A stretch of 64,000 nt of DNA from Euryodendron excelsum (lineage: Eukaryota > Streptophyta > Magnoliopsida > Ericales > Pentaphylacaceae): NCBI GenBank assembly GCA_033060915.1, contig CM065394.1, forward strand, positions 32,439,501 through 32,503,500, given 5' to 3'. A program made the translations under genes and the position numbers. Shown here piece by piece: positions 11,070 through 24,342 of this stretch (positions are counted from its first letter, which is position 1; each line of letters begins with the position of its first letter). The notes under the pieces were generated by a model. That model did not search any database. It saw only the letters and a list, made by a program, of their open reading frames with translations, and was not told the DNA's origin.

Positions 11070-14000
11070 TGTCGCGCCCAGTTTTTTCGCACTCGAGGAA
11101 TACTCATACAAGCGGGAAAAATGTTGTACTCTCTCGTTAGAACTCACCCTCCTAGAAGAATGAGTGCGACTAGGTTGGAATTGAAAATTGATTTTGAATA
11201 AAGGGCTTTTAGAAAAGATTTGAAGTCCCACCTAACTTGATTAAGGTGAGTTAGGTCACCTAAAAACTAAGAATAATCCGAATACTACACTTGAGGTTTT
11301 TGGAAAACGATTTTGGAAAACGTCCTCAAGAGAGGGTTTTTAAGAAAACGGGCTGTTTAGCAACCTTTAGAAAACATTTAGTCATTTTTAGAAAAATAAC
11401 TCCTTTTTGGTCTTTGAAATCAGTGATCTAGGTTCGGAGGTTGGTTACATGTAGGGAAGACGCACTAAGCCATCACCCTACCCCGCCCTTTCGGTACCTA
11501 CATGTCAATCTACCCTAGATTCACCTATGAGAGTCTTTAATTAACATATGTTCAAAACTATCCACTTTAGAAAAGAATTTTGAAAAGAAATTTAAGATGA
11601 TGCATGATATGCAAATGCAATAGAAAGATTTGATTTGGAAATAGATTTGACAAGAAGAATTTGATTTGATTTTAGAAGAGAGATTTGAAAAAATGGAATT
11701 GATTTTTAAAATAGATTTGAAAAGATAGAATCGATTTGAAAGAAATCTTTAGAAATTGGAAATATAGATTTGAAGATAGATTTTTGGAATTAAAAACTTG
11801 GAAAGATTATGGAATTGGAGATTTGAAAAAGATTGTGACCGCACCCATGAAGGTTGCCTACGTATCATTTTTGAGGAATCAGGTCAGTCGTAGTTTAGAC
11901 CGGAGTCCGATTAAAAATTGAAGGTTTGATTTGAAAAAGAAATTGAATTGGAAATTGGATTGAATTTGAACTTAGAATAGAAGATTGGAAATTGGAATTT
12001 AGAATTTTGGAATTGAAGAGATTGGACTTTGATTTGGAAAAATAGAACTTGGAAGAAAGATTTAGACTTGTTTTGGAAAGATGGAGGTTTAGAAAACCTA
12101 GACTTAGGAAAGATAGGAGACTTAGGAAAGATTTGAGATTTAGAAAAATTTGACTCGAATGTTGGACTTGGAAGATTTGGGAAGATTAGATTTTAGGAAA
12201 TGTTCGAATTAGGAAAGGTCCGATTTAGGAAAGTTTCGAATTTGAAAAGTTTTATTTTTGGAAAGTTTCGAATTAAGAAAGTTTAAATTTAGGAAAGTTT
12301 TGAAAATTGGAAAGTTTTGAAATAAGGAAGTTTTGAAAGTAGGAAAGTTTCGTTTTTGGAAGGTTCCGCTTTAGAAAAGTTTTGAATTTAGAAAGTTTCA
12401 ACTTAGGAAAGTTTTGAAAATAAGAAAGGTTTGAATTTGGAAAGATTTGAAGTTTGAAGAAAGTTTAGAATTTAGAAAGTCTTAACTTAAAAAAGTGTTT
12501 GAACTTGGAAATTTTAGAATTTGGAAAGATTTTGAAACTAAGAAAATTAGGATTTTGGAAAGATTTGGATTTAGAAAGTTTTAACTTAAGAAAGTTTTGA
12601 ATTTGGAAGGATTTGAAATTTAGAAAGTTTTAGAATTTTTAGAAAATCTTGAGATTAGGAAAGGTCTAAATTTAGGAAAGGTTTGAAAAATTAGATTTGA
12701 AAAGTGGAGATTTGGAAAAGGGGTAGGATTAGGAAAAAGGTTGAATTAGGAAAGATTTGAAAGTTGAGTTTTAAAATTTAGGAAAGATTTTGATGTTCAA
12801 ACTTTGGAAACTTAAGATTTAGGAAATGAAAAGATTAGGAAGGATTCGATTTAGGAAAAATTTGGATTTTAAAATTTAAGGAAAGATTTAAAGTTTAGGT
12901 TTAGGAAACTTATGGTTTAGGAAGGTAGGAAATTAGGAAGGAGTTGAATTAAGAAAGGTTTAGATTAGGAAGGGATTGGATTTGGTTTCTAAAAGCAAAG
13001 GTTTGATTTTGTTTCCAAAAACGGAGGACGAGATCTAGTTCTTTAAACGGGAAGATTGGATTTGGTTTCCTAAAGGGAAGATTTGATTTGACAAGGATTT
13101 GGAAATGGAGGTTTTGGAAACCCTAGATTTGAAAAATTATAGTTTTGACATAGAAAATAGGTTTTAAACATGTATAGTTTTGATGTTGAAAACAAGAAGT
13201 ATTGAAAACCTAGGTTTGGGGCAAAGTTTAAAAATCATGTTTTTGGAAAGAAAATTAGAGTTTCCTAATTGTGAGTTCTAAGGCTTGATTTGGGTTCCAA
13301 GGCAAGAGTTTTTGGAAAGTGCATTTTTGGAAACGAAGGTTTTAGAAAGAAAATCCTAGGGAGGAGTTTTTGGAAAGTGTGTTTTTGGAAATGAAGATTT
13401 TAGAAGGAAAATTCTAGAGGGGCGTTTCTAGAGGGAATATTTTGGAAAGAGAATTTTTGGAAAGATTTTTAGAGAGAGTTTTTCTAGAAAAGAAACCTAG
13501 GGAACGTTTTTGGAAAGTGAACTTTGAAGAGAGCGTTTTGGAAAAGAGTTGAAAAAGAGAGTTTTGAAAAGTAGATTTTTGGAGGGAGTTTTTGAAAACA
13601 ACTTTGGAAAGGAGAGTTTTTGAAAAGTATGTTGGAAAAGAGATTTTTGAAAAGAGAGTTTTTAGAAGGGGTAAAAACATCTCACTTTCCTAAAGTGATT
13701 CTAACCATAAGAAGGTTAGAACCACTTTAAGAAAGTGATTTTGAAAACAACAAAGGTTGAAAATATGGACCATGTTGGTCACTTTAAATGTAACACTTTC
13801 CTAAAGCAATCCTAGCCATGGAAAAGCTAGAATCACCCTAGGATTGTGGTTTTAAAAATAAGTTTTCGAAAGGGGATTTTGATGCAATTTTGAAAGCAAG
13901 TTTGAAAACAATTTGAAAAACAACTTTGAAAACGGTTTTTGGAAAATGCAAGATCATGATATGCACAATGCAATTTTGGGGTCGTGAACATACAAGGTTA

Positions 14001-14141
14001 AGGCTTCACCGCATAATCAAGGGGGCCGGACCCACGTAGTCTCTGGTTAGACTAGAAGAAAGCCCCCAACACGGTGACTCTCTAATAGCCCAATCTTACA
14101 AATGGACCAGGAATTCCCTTATTTCAAGCATGCAAAGAAAA

Positions 14142-14159
14142 GGGGGGGGGGGGGGGGGG
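14142..14159. repeat. G18 homopolymer in LTR copy B
   Basis: Eighteen G in a row, at the same LTR position where A has 13 G (2423-2435) and H has 7. It is a C-run in the sense of the LTR. Confidence 0.9.
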
Positions 14160-14556
14160 AAGAGATGAGGGATTAAAATAGAAAAATTCCAAGTGGGTTA
14201 GGAGAGAGAAGAGAGAGGGGGGAAGTGCGAAAATTTAAATAGGGAGCCTACCGTATGTCTTGTTTATTTTGCGCGCCTTGCTTATCTTCGATCTTCGGTC
14301 TTCGTCTTGATCTTCGTCTTCAATCTTCAAGAGTTGTCTTCAAGCTTTAGATTGCAGCTCTTCAAGTCTTCAAAGGCAGGTTGAAAGCTAGTGTATGAGT
14401 GTATGAGGGTGTATATGAGGCTAGGGTTTGTGAATGGTGACTAGGGTTTGGAAAACCTAGGGAAGCTAGGGTTTTGGGAGTGTTCGAGCTCTGTATATCG
14501 AATTATATGATTTTTGGTTTGAGTTTGCAGATCTTTTCACGATAGAAGAGGCTCTG

Positions 14557-14564
14557 TATTTATA
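14557..14564 (-). promoter_or_regulatory. TATA box of LTR copy B
   Basis: TATAAATA on the minus strand. GGCGC motifs lie on its upstream side (14583-14650) and AAACCCTAG teloboxes on the transcribed side. Confidence 0.7.
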
Positions 14565-15544
14565 GAGGTTGGACAACACTAGCGCCTGTTGCAGTGGCGC
14601 TAGGCCAAACTTTACACTGGCGCACCACTAGCCATTTTTTGGCTTGGTGCGAGCCATTTAGGAAATGTTTAAGGTCGGCAAGCAACGTATCTTTGACTAG
14701 ATTTGGGCACCTGTACTAGTGACTACCATGCAATTTTTAGCCTGGCTTCACTAGGAGTGACTCCTGAAAGTCCGGGAATGGTTTAAGGGACCGAGAATGG
14801 CCCGGAAGGCTGGAAAAGAATAGAAACACTTAAAATAGTGTCCTGGAGGTATTTGACTTGAAAAATGAAGATAAGATGTGTCGGAAGGGTTGACCGGGCC
14901 TTTAGGGACAAAACGGTCAATCGGATTGGGAAGCTGCCGGGACGGACTCGGACTGTCTCGGAAGAAGACTTGGAATTTGGAAACATTATTCAGAATGTTC
15001 CCAAAGGTTTCCGGCTTGGTTCCCAAAGCCGGTGTGGTCGGAAAAAGAGACCGGCCCATCAGGGGCAAAATGGTCATTTTGTATCGGGTTTGCCAGAACT
15101 GACTCGGAATGATCCGGAAAGGTAAAGGAAGGTTTAGAACACTATAAAAAGTATTCTCGGGAAGTTACCGATTTGATACCCAGAGTCGGTATGGTCGGAA
15201 AAGGAGACTGGCCCACTAGGGGCAAAACGGTTATTTTGTACCGAGTTTGCCAGAACTAACTCGGAATGATCCGGAAAGGTAGAGGAAGGTTGAGAATACC
15301 ATAAGAAGTAATCTCAGAAGGTTACTGGTTTGATACCCAGAGCTGGTGTGGTTCCCGGGGCGTTCGAAAGCCTAGGGACAAAACGGTCATTGAGCTTCAA
15401 GTGGGCCCTACGGGCCCGAAAAGCGACTGGTGGACTAAATTCAAGTTAAAAATGCGGGCTTAGAGTCTAAATATGCATGTGATGTGTAAAAGTGAGCTTG
15501 GTCAGTTCGGAGATTGCCGAGCGGGCAAAAATGGGGTGCTTACA

Positions 15545-16599
15545 ACAGGTTGGTCAGCTCACCTCCTTCCAGCTCGAATGGCTCTGCTGGTGCTTTTGGC
15601 TCCTTAAAGTCCCAACCCATGTCTTCATAATTAAATTCAGTTGCGGGTCATAGGTTTTCTAATAGGTGGCATTAAGCTGCGGCATATCTAAGGTGTAGGA
15701 ACTCATCGCCCCAACTATTAGCGGTCATGTCTTCGGTGGGGATCTCCTCTATGGGTATGGATTCCTTAACTGACCAGTTAGAGGGGTCATGTATTTTATT
15801 TGGATTATGGAGATAGATTGGGCATGGTAGGAGTCCTCCTCCCTGTCACTCACTTCATCGATCTCCCAATCTCCCTCGTAATCTTCGATCATGACCTCTT
15901 CCAGCCCATCATCTTCTTTTATTTCCTCCAGTGTTAGGTTAATAGTGTGGTTCAGCAGAGGATTAATGGTAACATTAAGGGCTGGAGTAGGGTTCACTGG
16001 TTGTATGTCAATAGTCTTATTGTCTATCAAGTCTTGAATCTTGTGTTTGAGGGAGAAGCAGTTTTCAGTGTCATGCTTTTGATCGCTCGAATAATACTCG
16101 TAAGTGAAAACGCCATTGAAGGTTGGAGGTAGAAGGCTTGGCAATGGACGGGCCAGTATGGGCTTCAATATGTTGTTCTTTAAGAGGTTATAGTAGGCTT
16201 CTATCTGGGTGCAGACTAAGGTATCAAAAGTGCGAATGCGTCAGACCGACCTATTGAAGTTAGGACGCGCCCCAGCAAGGCCAAAGTTAGTTGCTTGCGC
16301 AGGCATGGGTAAGGTGGGAATGGGTAAGATAGGATATGACTGGAGTGGTGGACGGTATTGGGGTAGTTGAATGGGCAAGATAGTAGATACCTCACTCTCC
16401 TTCTTAATTACTCTCCTTGCAATAGCCACCTTTTTGGCTATATTGGCAGAACTTTCTTCGATTTTTGCATAGGGATCCGTAATCCTTCCTGTCTTGAGAC
16501 CATTCTCAATCATCTCCCCTTGCATGATGAGCTCAAAGAAACTTTTTCCCATGCTTGTGCAGAGCTTTTTGTAGTATATATCTTGGAAAGTATACACGA
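15545..16599 (-). pseudogene. Tat-lineage Ty3/gypsy gag fragment
   Basis: Reading leftward from 16599, one frame begins VYTFQDIYYKKL and continues MIENGLKTGRI, matching the capsid C-terminal end of plant Tat/Ogre-type gag (normally …TLQGPYY.KM… and …GERIENGLKSGKI). After a proline-rich linker and a stop near 16240 comes a second piece (16168-15749) with HDTENCFSLKHKIQDLID, the family's GH.TE.C..LK..IQ.LID motif; the first Cys and the following His of the zinc-knuckle-like site are altered (YEYY…QKHDTENC). An acidic stretch follows to 15545. Both ends are cut by giant LTRs (C on the right, B on the left). Nucleocapsid motif damage and stops make it non-functional. Confidence 0.8.
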
Positions 16600-19500
16600 T
16601 GTAAGCACCCCATTTTTGCTTACATGGTAATCTCTGGTCCGACAAGATTCACATTCAAACCTACACAGATGCATTCAAGTCCAAACCAATCTTCTAGACT
16701 CAATTCAGTCAATCAATTACTTCACGGGCCCACTAGGCCCAATAGAGGCAAAATGACAAAAATGCCCTTGCGGTATTGCTCGGTTTGATTCTAGTTAACA
16801 CGTCTTCTTAAAAATGGTAAGTCACTATTTCAACCTCAATTCCAATTCCAAATCCAGTGTAGACCAATCAAATACAATTTGGAATGTCTTTCGAGAAACT
16901 TGATCCCTTAGACAGTAAGTCCATCTAGTCCAACGCGTTTACCGAGAAAACTCATTGGAACTGTAAGTCCCTTCAAACCTATCAATCGAGATGGAACCCA
17001 AGTCTCTGAGATGGTAGAACGGTTCACTTTTGGCGCCTACTAGCCTGTCAATGTAGAATGTCTGTTATCCGACACGTCTTTCGAGAAAGTTAATCCTTTA
17101 GACGATAAGATCATCTAGCAGGTTCTCGAGATCAGGCAGTCTCTGGAATGAGCGCACACTGTCAGAGTGACGAAAATACTCACACACATCGCAACCATCA
17201 GAGTGACGGGAACACTCACAAACAGGTCGATATTGAGAATTGCCAACAAAACCCTTATGTCACGGTACTGAACATGCCTCTTAGTCATAACACGTTTACT
17301 GAAAGACAGGATACCTTTGAAAATCAACTCGTCACACACTGTTAGAGTGACGGAAACACTCCAAACCCGGGTTGACAATAGTGCCTGCTAGCCCACTCCG
17401 GTGAAAAATAACCAAACTGCCCTTTGGGCCTTTTCAGCATGCTTCTCGAAAAAGTACCTAAGTCCTCAGAACGGTCAGTCCACGTTTCCAAGATTGACTC
17501 AAAGACAATCTGGCATGTTTAAGTGCCTTCCAGTAGGTTCCGAATCAATTTTGAGACCATCCGATCACAATGATCATTTTGTCCTTAGGCATCTAATCGC
17601 CTCCGGGAACCACACCGGGTCTGGGTATCAAACCGATGACCTCCCGAGGATGCTTTAAATAGTATTCTCAACCTTCGAACACCTTTTTGGATCATTTCGA
17701 GTTTATTCTGGCAAGCCCGATGTAGAATGACCATTTTGCCCCTAGTGGGCTGGTCGCCTTTTCCAATCACACTGGCTTTGGGTATCAAACTGGCAACCCC
17801 TCGGGACACTCTCAATAGTGTTTCCAACCTTCAAGCTTTCTCACGAGTCATACCGAGTCCATCCTGGTGTTTTTCTAATTCAATTGACCATTTTGCCTAA
17901 GGTGGGTCAGTCGGCCTTTTAAACTATTCTAGCATAACTTCTCAAGCCATTTACCTCCGAGACAGTCTCTCGAGGATTCCCGTCCATTCCTTGCCGAGTC
18001 TAGTTACTCAGAACCTTCCAGATTATTCCTGAACTTTTTGAAGTCACTCTTAGTGGAGCTAAGCCAAAAATTGCATGGTAGTCACTAGAACAGGCACCTA
18101 AATTTTTTGCCTTGCATCCTATGGGTCGAAAGATACGTTTCTCACTACCTTAAAACTTTCTTAAGTACCAAGCGCTACTAGCAGTGGTGCTAAGCCAATA
18201 AATGGCCTGGCGCCATTCCTAGTGGCACTAGTGGAATTTTTGCCTTGGCGTCATTGCAACAGGCGCCAAGGTTGTTTTGATTGTCTATAATATAGACCCT
18301 CCCCCTACGTAAAAAGGGTTCTCAAATTCAGTCCCGAAACTCTATCTCTTTGAAAATAGAGCTCGAAGTCTCTCCAAACCCTAATCGTCTCAAGCTTGTT
18401 CAAGCCTTAACCTCCATACACTCAAACCCTAGCCTCTATACACCTTATACACTCAAACACAAGCCTCCGAAGCATCCATTGAAGACTCAAGTATTGCAAC
18501 TTTAAAGCTCTCAAGATTCAAGAAAAGTAAACCAAATTAAGTAATCAAAGTAAGAAGAATACGAGGTTGGTTTTCTATTTATTTTTATACAATCCCCCCC
18601 TCTCTCTTCTTCCTCCTTACCGACTTGGGTTTTCTTCTATTTTAATCCTCATATTTTATCTCCTCTTCTTGTATACTTGAAATAAGGGACTTCCTGGTTC
18701 ATGCCTAGGAAGGACTATTGAAAGTCATCGTGTTGTGGGCTTGCTTCTAGTTCAACCTTTGATGAAGGTTTGGCCCCTTTGATTATGTGGTGAAGCATAA
18801 TCTTGTATGTTCATAACCCTATTGTATTGTGCATGTCATATTCATACATCCATTCAAAGTTGCATTCAAAGTTGTCTTCAAACTTGCATCAAAATTGGTT
18901 TTTAAACTTACATCAAAACTCTCTTTCAAAACTTGCATTCAAAATCTCATTTTTCAAATTTGTTTTCAAATCACACTCTCAAGATGATTCTAGTCATTCC
19001 ATGTTTAAAATTGTTTTAGGAAAGTATTATATTTTATGTGACTATCAAGGCCCAAGGGTTTGGTTGTAAACCCTAAATTATTTTTATCAAAACCACAATC
19101 TTAAGATGATTCTAGCCATTCCATGGTTAGAATTGTTTTAGGAAGGTGTGATAGTCAATATGATCATTATGGTACATATTTCAAATCCTTGTTGCTTTCA
19201 AAATCACAACCTTAGAACGATTCTAATCTTTTCATGGTTAGAGTCATTTTAGGAAAGTGAGATTTTCATGAGGCTTGCAAAAGTTTATATTTAAACCTCT
19301 TTTCAAATTATTTTTCAAATCTATTTCCTAAAAGCTCTTTTCAAATTATCTAATTCTAAAAACTCTTTATCTTAGAGTCCAAGTCAAGTCCTAAAATATA
19401 TGATTAGGATACCCTAATACCTTTCTTGAAATCATGACTTTCTATTTTCTACATCAAATCATAAATTTTCAAAATCTAAAATTTTCAAAACTCAACATTT

Positions 19501-21320
19501 CCAATTCCATGTCAAATTAGATCTTCCAATTTAGGAAACCCAAATCAAATTCTCCAATTTTGGAAACAAAACTAAATCATCTATTTTGGAAAATAAAATC
19601 CAATCTTCAACTTTAGAAAATAGAAATCAAATCTTTCTTAATTCTAATCTTTCTTAATTTCAATTTTTTAAAATTCAATCTTTCAAACCTTTCTTAATTT
19701 CAAGACTTCCAAGTCTTCCTAAACTCAACTTTCTAAATTCCAACTTATCAAATCTTTTCAAATTCTAAAACTTTCCTAATTTCAAACTTTCATATCTTAT
19801 TTGCAAATTTCAAATCTTTCTAAGTTCAAAACTTTCTTAAATCAAGACTTTTCTTAAATGGACATTTACAAATTCAAATCTTTCCCAACCTTTCCTAAAA
19901 TGAAACTTTCTTAATTTGACACTTTCTTAAAATGAAACTTTCCTAATTCAAAGTTTTTCAAAATCTAATATTTCTTAAATCCTAACTTTCTAAATACTTT
20001 CAAATCAAATAATCAAGTCAAATCTTTTCCAACTATTCCAAGTCAAGTGGTTTTAAATCAAATCAAATCTTTCCAAAATCAACTCTTTCTTAAATCGAAC
20101 TTTCATAATCTGAAACTTTCCTAATTTGAACTTTTCCTAAATTGGAACTTTTTAAAATCAAACTTTTCAAGTTCAAAGCAAACTTTCCTAATTCAATTGC
20201 ATCCTTCAACCCTAGGTTATCTAAACCCTAGGAGGTCTAAGCTCTAATCCAACCCTAACCCTAAAGTTAGGAAGATTCAACTCTTTTTTAAAGCTCTTTT
20301 CTAAACCAAGACGATTTTCAAGTTTCAATTAAAGTCAAGATGTTTTCAAAGCTCAACTCAATTTTTTCCAAATTAAGTCCTAGTTTTACTACTCAAGTTC
20401 AATTTCAAATCAAAGCTCAATTTAAAATTCTCAAGTTCAATTTCTAATCAAAGTCAATTCCAAGTTCGATTTCAAATCAAAGTTCAATTTTTAATCTTCC
20501 AATCAAAGTTCAAATCAAGCCATTTTCAAATCAAACCTTTTCAAGTTAAACTTTTCAAATACCTCAAAGTGTTTATTTTCAATCAAACCTCGAGTCCGAA
20601 CTTCGACTAACCTGATTTCCAATAAAGGGATACGTAGGCAACCATCATAGATGCAGTCACAACCTTTTCAAATTTTCAATTCAACCATCTATTTTAAATT
20701 TTCAATTCCAAAACTTTTTTCAAGTTTCAAATCTTTTCTTCAAATCTATTTTCAAAATCATATTCTTTTTTTCAAATCTTTTTTCATGCACTTGCATGTC
20801 ATGCATTATGTCAAACTTCTTTCTAAAATTCTTTTCAAAGTGGATATAAGTGGACATTTATTAATCAAAGATTTTGAATGAGTAAACCTAGGGTGAATAG
20901 ATATATAGGTATTGCAAGGGCGGGATAGGATGATAGCTTAGTGCGTCTTCCCCATACGTAACCAATCTCCGAACCTAGAATCACTGTCCAAAAATGGAGT
21001 TATTTTAAAAAAGGGCTTAAATCTTTTCAAAGGTAGCCAAATAACCTGTTTTCTTTAAAAACCCTCTTTTGAGGAAGTTTTCAAAACCTTTTCAAGAACA
21101 TTAAGTTTAATCTTCGGATTGCACCTAGTTTTAGATGACCTAACTCACCTTAACCAAGTTAGACAGCAACTCCAAATCTTTTTCAAAAGCTCTTAATCAA
21201 ATCAATTTTCAATTCAAACCTAGTCGCACTCGTCTTTCTAAGAGAATAAGTTTTAATGAGAGAGTACTGTGTTTTTCTCGCTTCTGTGCTTTCTCGATTG
21301 CGAAAAATTGTGGCGCGACA
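16600..21320 (+). mobile_element. Giant LTR copy C, solo LTR
   Basis: TGTAAGCACC at 16600 to GGCGCGACA at 21320, 4721 bp, true sense on the plus strand. U3 holds CACTCTGA…-like units (17150-17360), followed by TATAATATA at 18296, teloboxes (AAACCCTA, near 18375-18435), then about 1.6 kb of pyrimidine-rich degenerate repeats (19270-20870). The flanks ACGAT (16596-16600) and GCGAT (21321-21325) look like a decayed 5-bp duplication if one T was lost at the junction. The gag frame reads across when the LTR is removed (KVDI + VYTFQDIYY), confirming insertion into a gag gene of opposite orientation. Confidence 0.87.
18296..18304 (+). promoter_or_regulatory. TATA-like box of LTR copy C
   Basis: TATAATATA on the plus strand, downstream of the GGCGCC/GGTGC cluster (18170-18275) and upstream of the telobox leader, the same order as in the other copies. 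Confidence 0.6.
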
Positions 21321-21360
21321 GCGATGTCTACTTTTAGAGAAACTCTTCCTTATTCTGCAA
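21321..21360 (-). pseudogene. Short upstream continuation of the Tat gag gene
   Basis: The minus frame ends GRVSLKVDI at the LTR C junction and joins VYTFQDIYYKKL on the other side. This corresponds to the family's …EKEMVNMFVNTLQGPYY segment. One stop lies just upstream; beyond it I cannot follow gag. Confidence 0.5.
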
Positions 21361-23444
21361 GTGAATAGAAACATCAAGGGTGGAATGGCATGGACGCTCT
21401 ATTAAAAGATGGACAGAAGCTCCTTTGACTCAAGAATGGGGATTAAAACAAAGAATGTAGAGAGATTGATCACAAGGGGCAACATTTGAATGGCATTTGG
21501 GTTAAGCGATGGGTAGCTAGGCTTCAAAAGGAAGAGGAGCCATTGTTCTATTTTTCGTAAATAGCAAATGATTCTCTTTGCATAACCCATTAGAGCCGAA
21601 GGCATTCCTTGGTCAAAAACCCAAACCAGAGTTGCTTCCCGCATACTGGAGCAAATATTAGCAGTGAATAAGCCAATGCACCAACAGTTGCCATCTGAAA
21701 GACATCATTAGAATTTTGAAATGAGCTTTATAGATTAAGGAATTTGAATTGAAATGAAGAAAGGCCCTCATTTCCTTTACAATACAGTTGAAAGACAACC
21801 ATTGCAAAACTCATTTAAGCCGATTACTCTCCTTTTCAAAAACCAGCCCAATGATCACTACCCACACTAGGTTAAGTTAATACATTCCCCAAAGTCAGGA
21901 AGACAAATAAAGCTAGTAATGTCCCAAAAGTTGTAAGAGCATCCTAGGAAGCAAGCACGAGAGTAGCAATCCAAAAAAAAAAAAGAGATGAAAAGATGAA
22001 AAATTATAAATGTAGATACTACACAAAGACAGGAGGATTATAAGAAAACAAGTCTTTTATCAAAATGCTAAGAAAAGCAACAAGGGATTCTTGCCAAAAA
22101 TGATCATGGGTTTTCACAAGCCATATAGAGGTAAATAAGATTTTAAGCCTTTATCCTTTCTTTCAAACACCCCATAACCTGACCCACTTTACAGTCCAAA
22201 GAAAAGCCCTTTTAGATCAAAGAAAATTGTTTAATCTAAATAAGCTCAAGCAAAGTGACAATAATGCCCAGACAAGAATGGTAGCCACATGGGCAAATTT
22301 CACTGAAAAGAGTAACCCCAATCTTGCACAACCTCTGTGAGAAATAATAATTTTATGCCTACAAATCATTTCATTTCAACCCATGAGCCCAGCCTACATT
22401 ACGATCCAAAGGAAAGTCTCCTCGGATTGAGGCCTAAGTGCCTATTGTTGTGCTAATGGCCATGAAAGTCGTTGCTCAAAGCCATTGTCAGAATAGGGTG
22501 AAAATTGAGAGAGCTCAAACCAGAAAATCCCAAACACCAACCCTATAGAAGGTAAGATTAAAAAACAACGGTCAGAGGATGTGAGTCCATCAAGAATGGG
22601 GGGTATATGCTAAGAGACCTCGATGTGAAAAAGGCTAAGACCAGAAAAGGGACGGGGTCCCACATAAGGGGCATCATGCCAAGGATATGAGACATGGGCA
22701 CAAACTTGAGGCGCCTGCTTGAATGTCAAAAGAAACAGATGCATATGTACATTTTGACCAAAAGAGAGCATTCTCGAGATCAATCGAGCACAACAAAAGA
22801 AGATAGAAAACCTTGCAAAGAATATTTCAATTGGACCTATCATTCAATGAAAAGAAATACATGATACTACACTAACCATGCTTGAAAAAGTCTCTTCAAA
22901 GGCCAAAAAGACTATGAATAATACAAGATCACTTTGCTTTAAATAACAAAACTAAAAACCTTGCCATTTCAAAACTGCAGGAACTCAGGGACATAATCCT
23001 GGATGGATAGCGGGAAGTGAGAACAATATGACTCCCATCATCATTAGAAGAAAAATCAAATGAAAAGGTAAGATCCATCCGCTCACCATTAGCTGCTTTG
23101 AAATGTGGTGGCCCCGCAGCTTTCGTAGATGGAAGGACAACCATATGAGCCTTATGTAACCACTTACTCTAGTAAGAAGCACCAAGACCGCCCTTGCTGC
23201 ACAAAGTCTCAGCCAGCTGCACATAAAGAAACCCGAGCCTGGCACCATTATAAGTGGCGCACAGCCCAAGCTAGGCTTGCCTCGGCCTTTTGCCAGCCAA
23301 AACCAGTTTTAAATGGCCTCTTGACTCCATTTTTAAGCTTCAACTTTCTGTTTTTTGAAATTATGAGCCTTTGATCCTTGTGAATGCCTCACGACCTTCA
23401 TGGGGTACTTACTTCGTCGTTTTCTACCTTCAATAGGTAAAGAC
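21361..23444. other. Internal non-coding region upstream of PPT and LTR copy D
   Basis: No recognisable gene on either strand; minus ORFs at 21402-21644 and 22929-23269 lack motifs. Blocks at 21700-21860 and 22380-22440 match the reverse complement of 10141-10330 and 9640-9690. Near 23240-23265 is a short GGTGCC/GGCGC pair like that at 62727-62790 in element H. So this is the 3' internal region of a plus-strand giant-LTR element, with the DUF7745-like ORF apparently missing. Confidence 0.5.
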
Positions 23445-23461
23445 AAAAAAAGAGGGGTAGC
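23445..23461 (+). other. Polypurine tract before LTR copy D
   Basis: AAAAAAAGAGGGGTAGC directly before TGTTAGCACC. The same tract sits, reversed, at 62541-62555 beside copy H. This fixes the direction of the giant LTRs: they start TGTAAGCACC. Confidence 0.8.
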
Positions 23462-24342
23462 TGTTAGCACCCCATTTTGGCCACTCGATGATTTCCGGCC
23501 CGATTAGGAGCACCTACAAACCAACACAAACACATTCAAGCCCAAACTAGCTTTCCAGACCCAGTCCAATCAATCAACTGCTTTGCAAGCCCGCTGGGCC
23601 CAATAGAGACAAAATGATCAAAATGCCCTTGATGCATTTGTCAATCCAATCCAAACTGGCACGTCTTTCATATGACAATAAGTCCATTCAAACTCAAAGT
23701 CGAACCCAATTGTCTCATCATTCAAAAAAGTTGATCCCTCATTGACGGTAGGACCATTCAACCTAGTACGGCATGATCACTGAGAAAGTTTATTCCTTTG
23801 ATCGATAAAGCCCGTTTCACACTCATATCTAGAAAGTACCTAAGACCCTGAGATGGAAGAGCGGTTTACTTCTACTGCCTGCTACCCATCCAATGCAGAA
23901 TGTTTGCTAATTTGACACGTTATTTGAGAAAGCACAAACCCCTTAATAAAGGAAGACCGTCCTAGTTTCGTATGACTTTCGAGAAAGTTTATCCCTCGAT
24001 GTGGTAAGTCCCTTTCAAACTTGTCTACTGAGAAAGTACCAATTCCTCGGATAGAAGTCCATACCAGATCCAGACTGATCAACACTGACGCCTGCTAGCT
24101 CATCCAGGTGAAAAGTAACCATTTTTTCGCTAGCGGGCCTGGCATGTTTTTCGAGAAAGTACCAAGTCCTCAGAATGGTAAGACCACTTTCCAAGGCCAT
24201 CCCTAGATGGTTCGGCATGTCCAGTGCCATCCAGTCAACCTCGACCCTTTCTTAGAAGTTCTTCGATCAAAATGACTATTTTGCCCCTAGGTATCCAAAT
24301 GCCCTAGGAAACCACACCGGCTCTAGGTATTAAACCGGCAAC

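Larger units (their letters stand above)
11070..15544 (-). mobile_element. Giant LTR copy B, probable solo LTR
   Basis: Begins TGTCGCGCCCAG on the plus strand and ends GGTGCTTACA, giving TGTAAGCACC…GGGCGCGACA in the true (minus) sense. 4475 bp. It contains the purine-rich tract (about 11560-13690), teloboxes near 14450-14480, a splice-donor match (GTAGGC, 14246-14251) and TATA at 14557. The repeat arrays found in G and H are missing, so the copy is shorter. Flanks ACACA and ACAGG are a poor duplication (3 of 5), but the gag-pro frame reads across the insertion when the LTR is removed, which supports a solo LTR. Confidence 0.85.

Noticed and set aside
17115..17378. Overlapping plus and minus ORFs around CACTCTGACGG-like repeats in LTR C
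   Set aside because: Same U3 repeat block as in G, open by chance; no protein similarity recognised.
11070..21320. Inverted LTR pair around 15545-16599 as a foldback element
   Set aside because: The gag frame continues outside both LTRs when each is removed, so they are two independent solo LTR insertions.
16600..21320. First reading of the LTR direction as starting TGTCGCGCC
   Set aside because: TATA boxes, splice donors, teloboxes and the PPTs at 23445 and 62541 all point the other way; LTRs start TGTAAGCACC.
22929..23269. Minus ORFs upstream of LTR D as a possible antisense accessory gene
   Set aside because: Position fits the antisense ORF of element H, but neither frame shows DUF7745-like motifs and both are short; left as unassigned.
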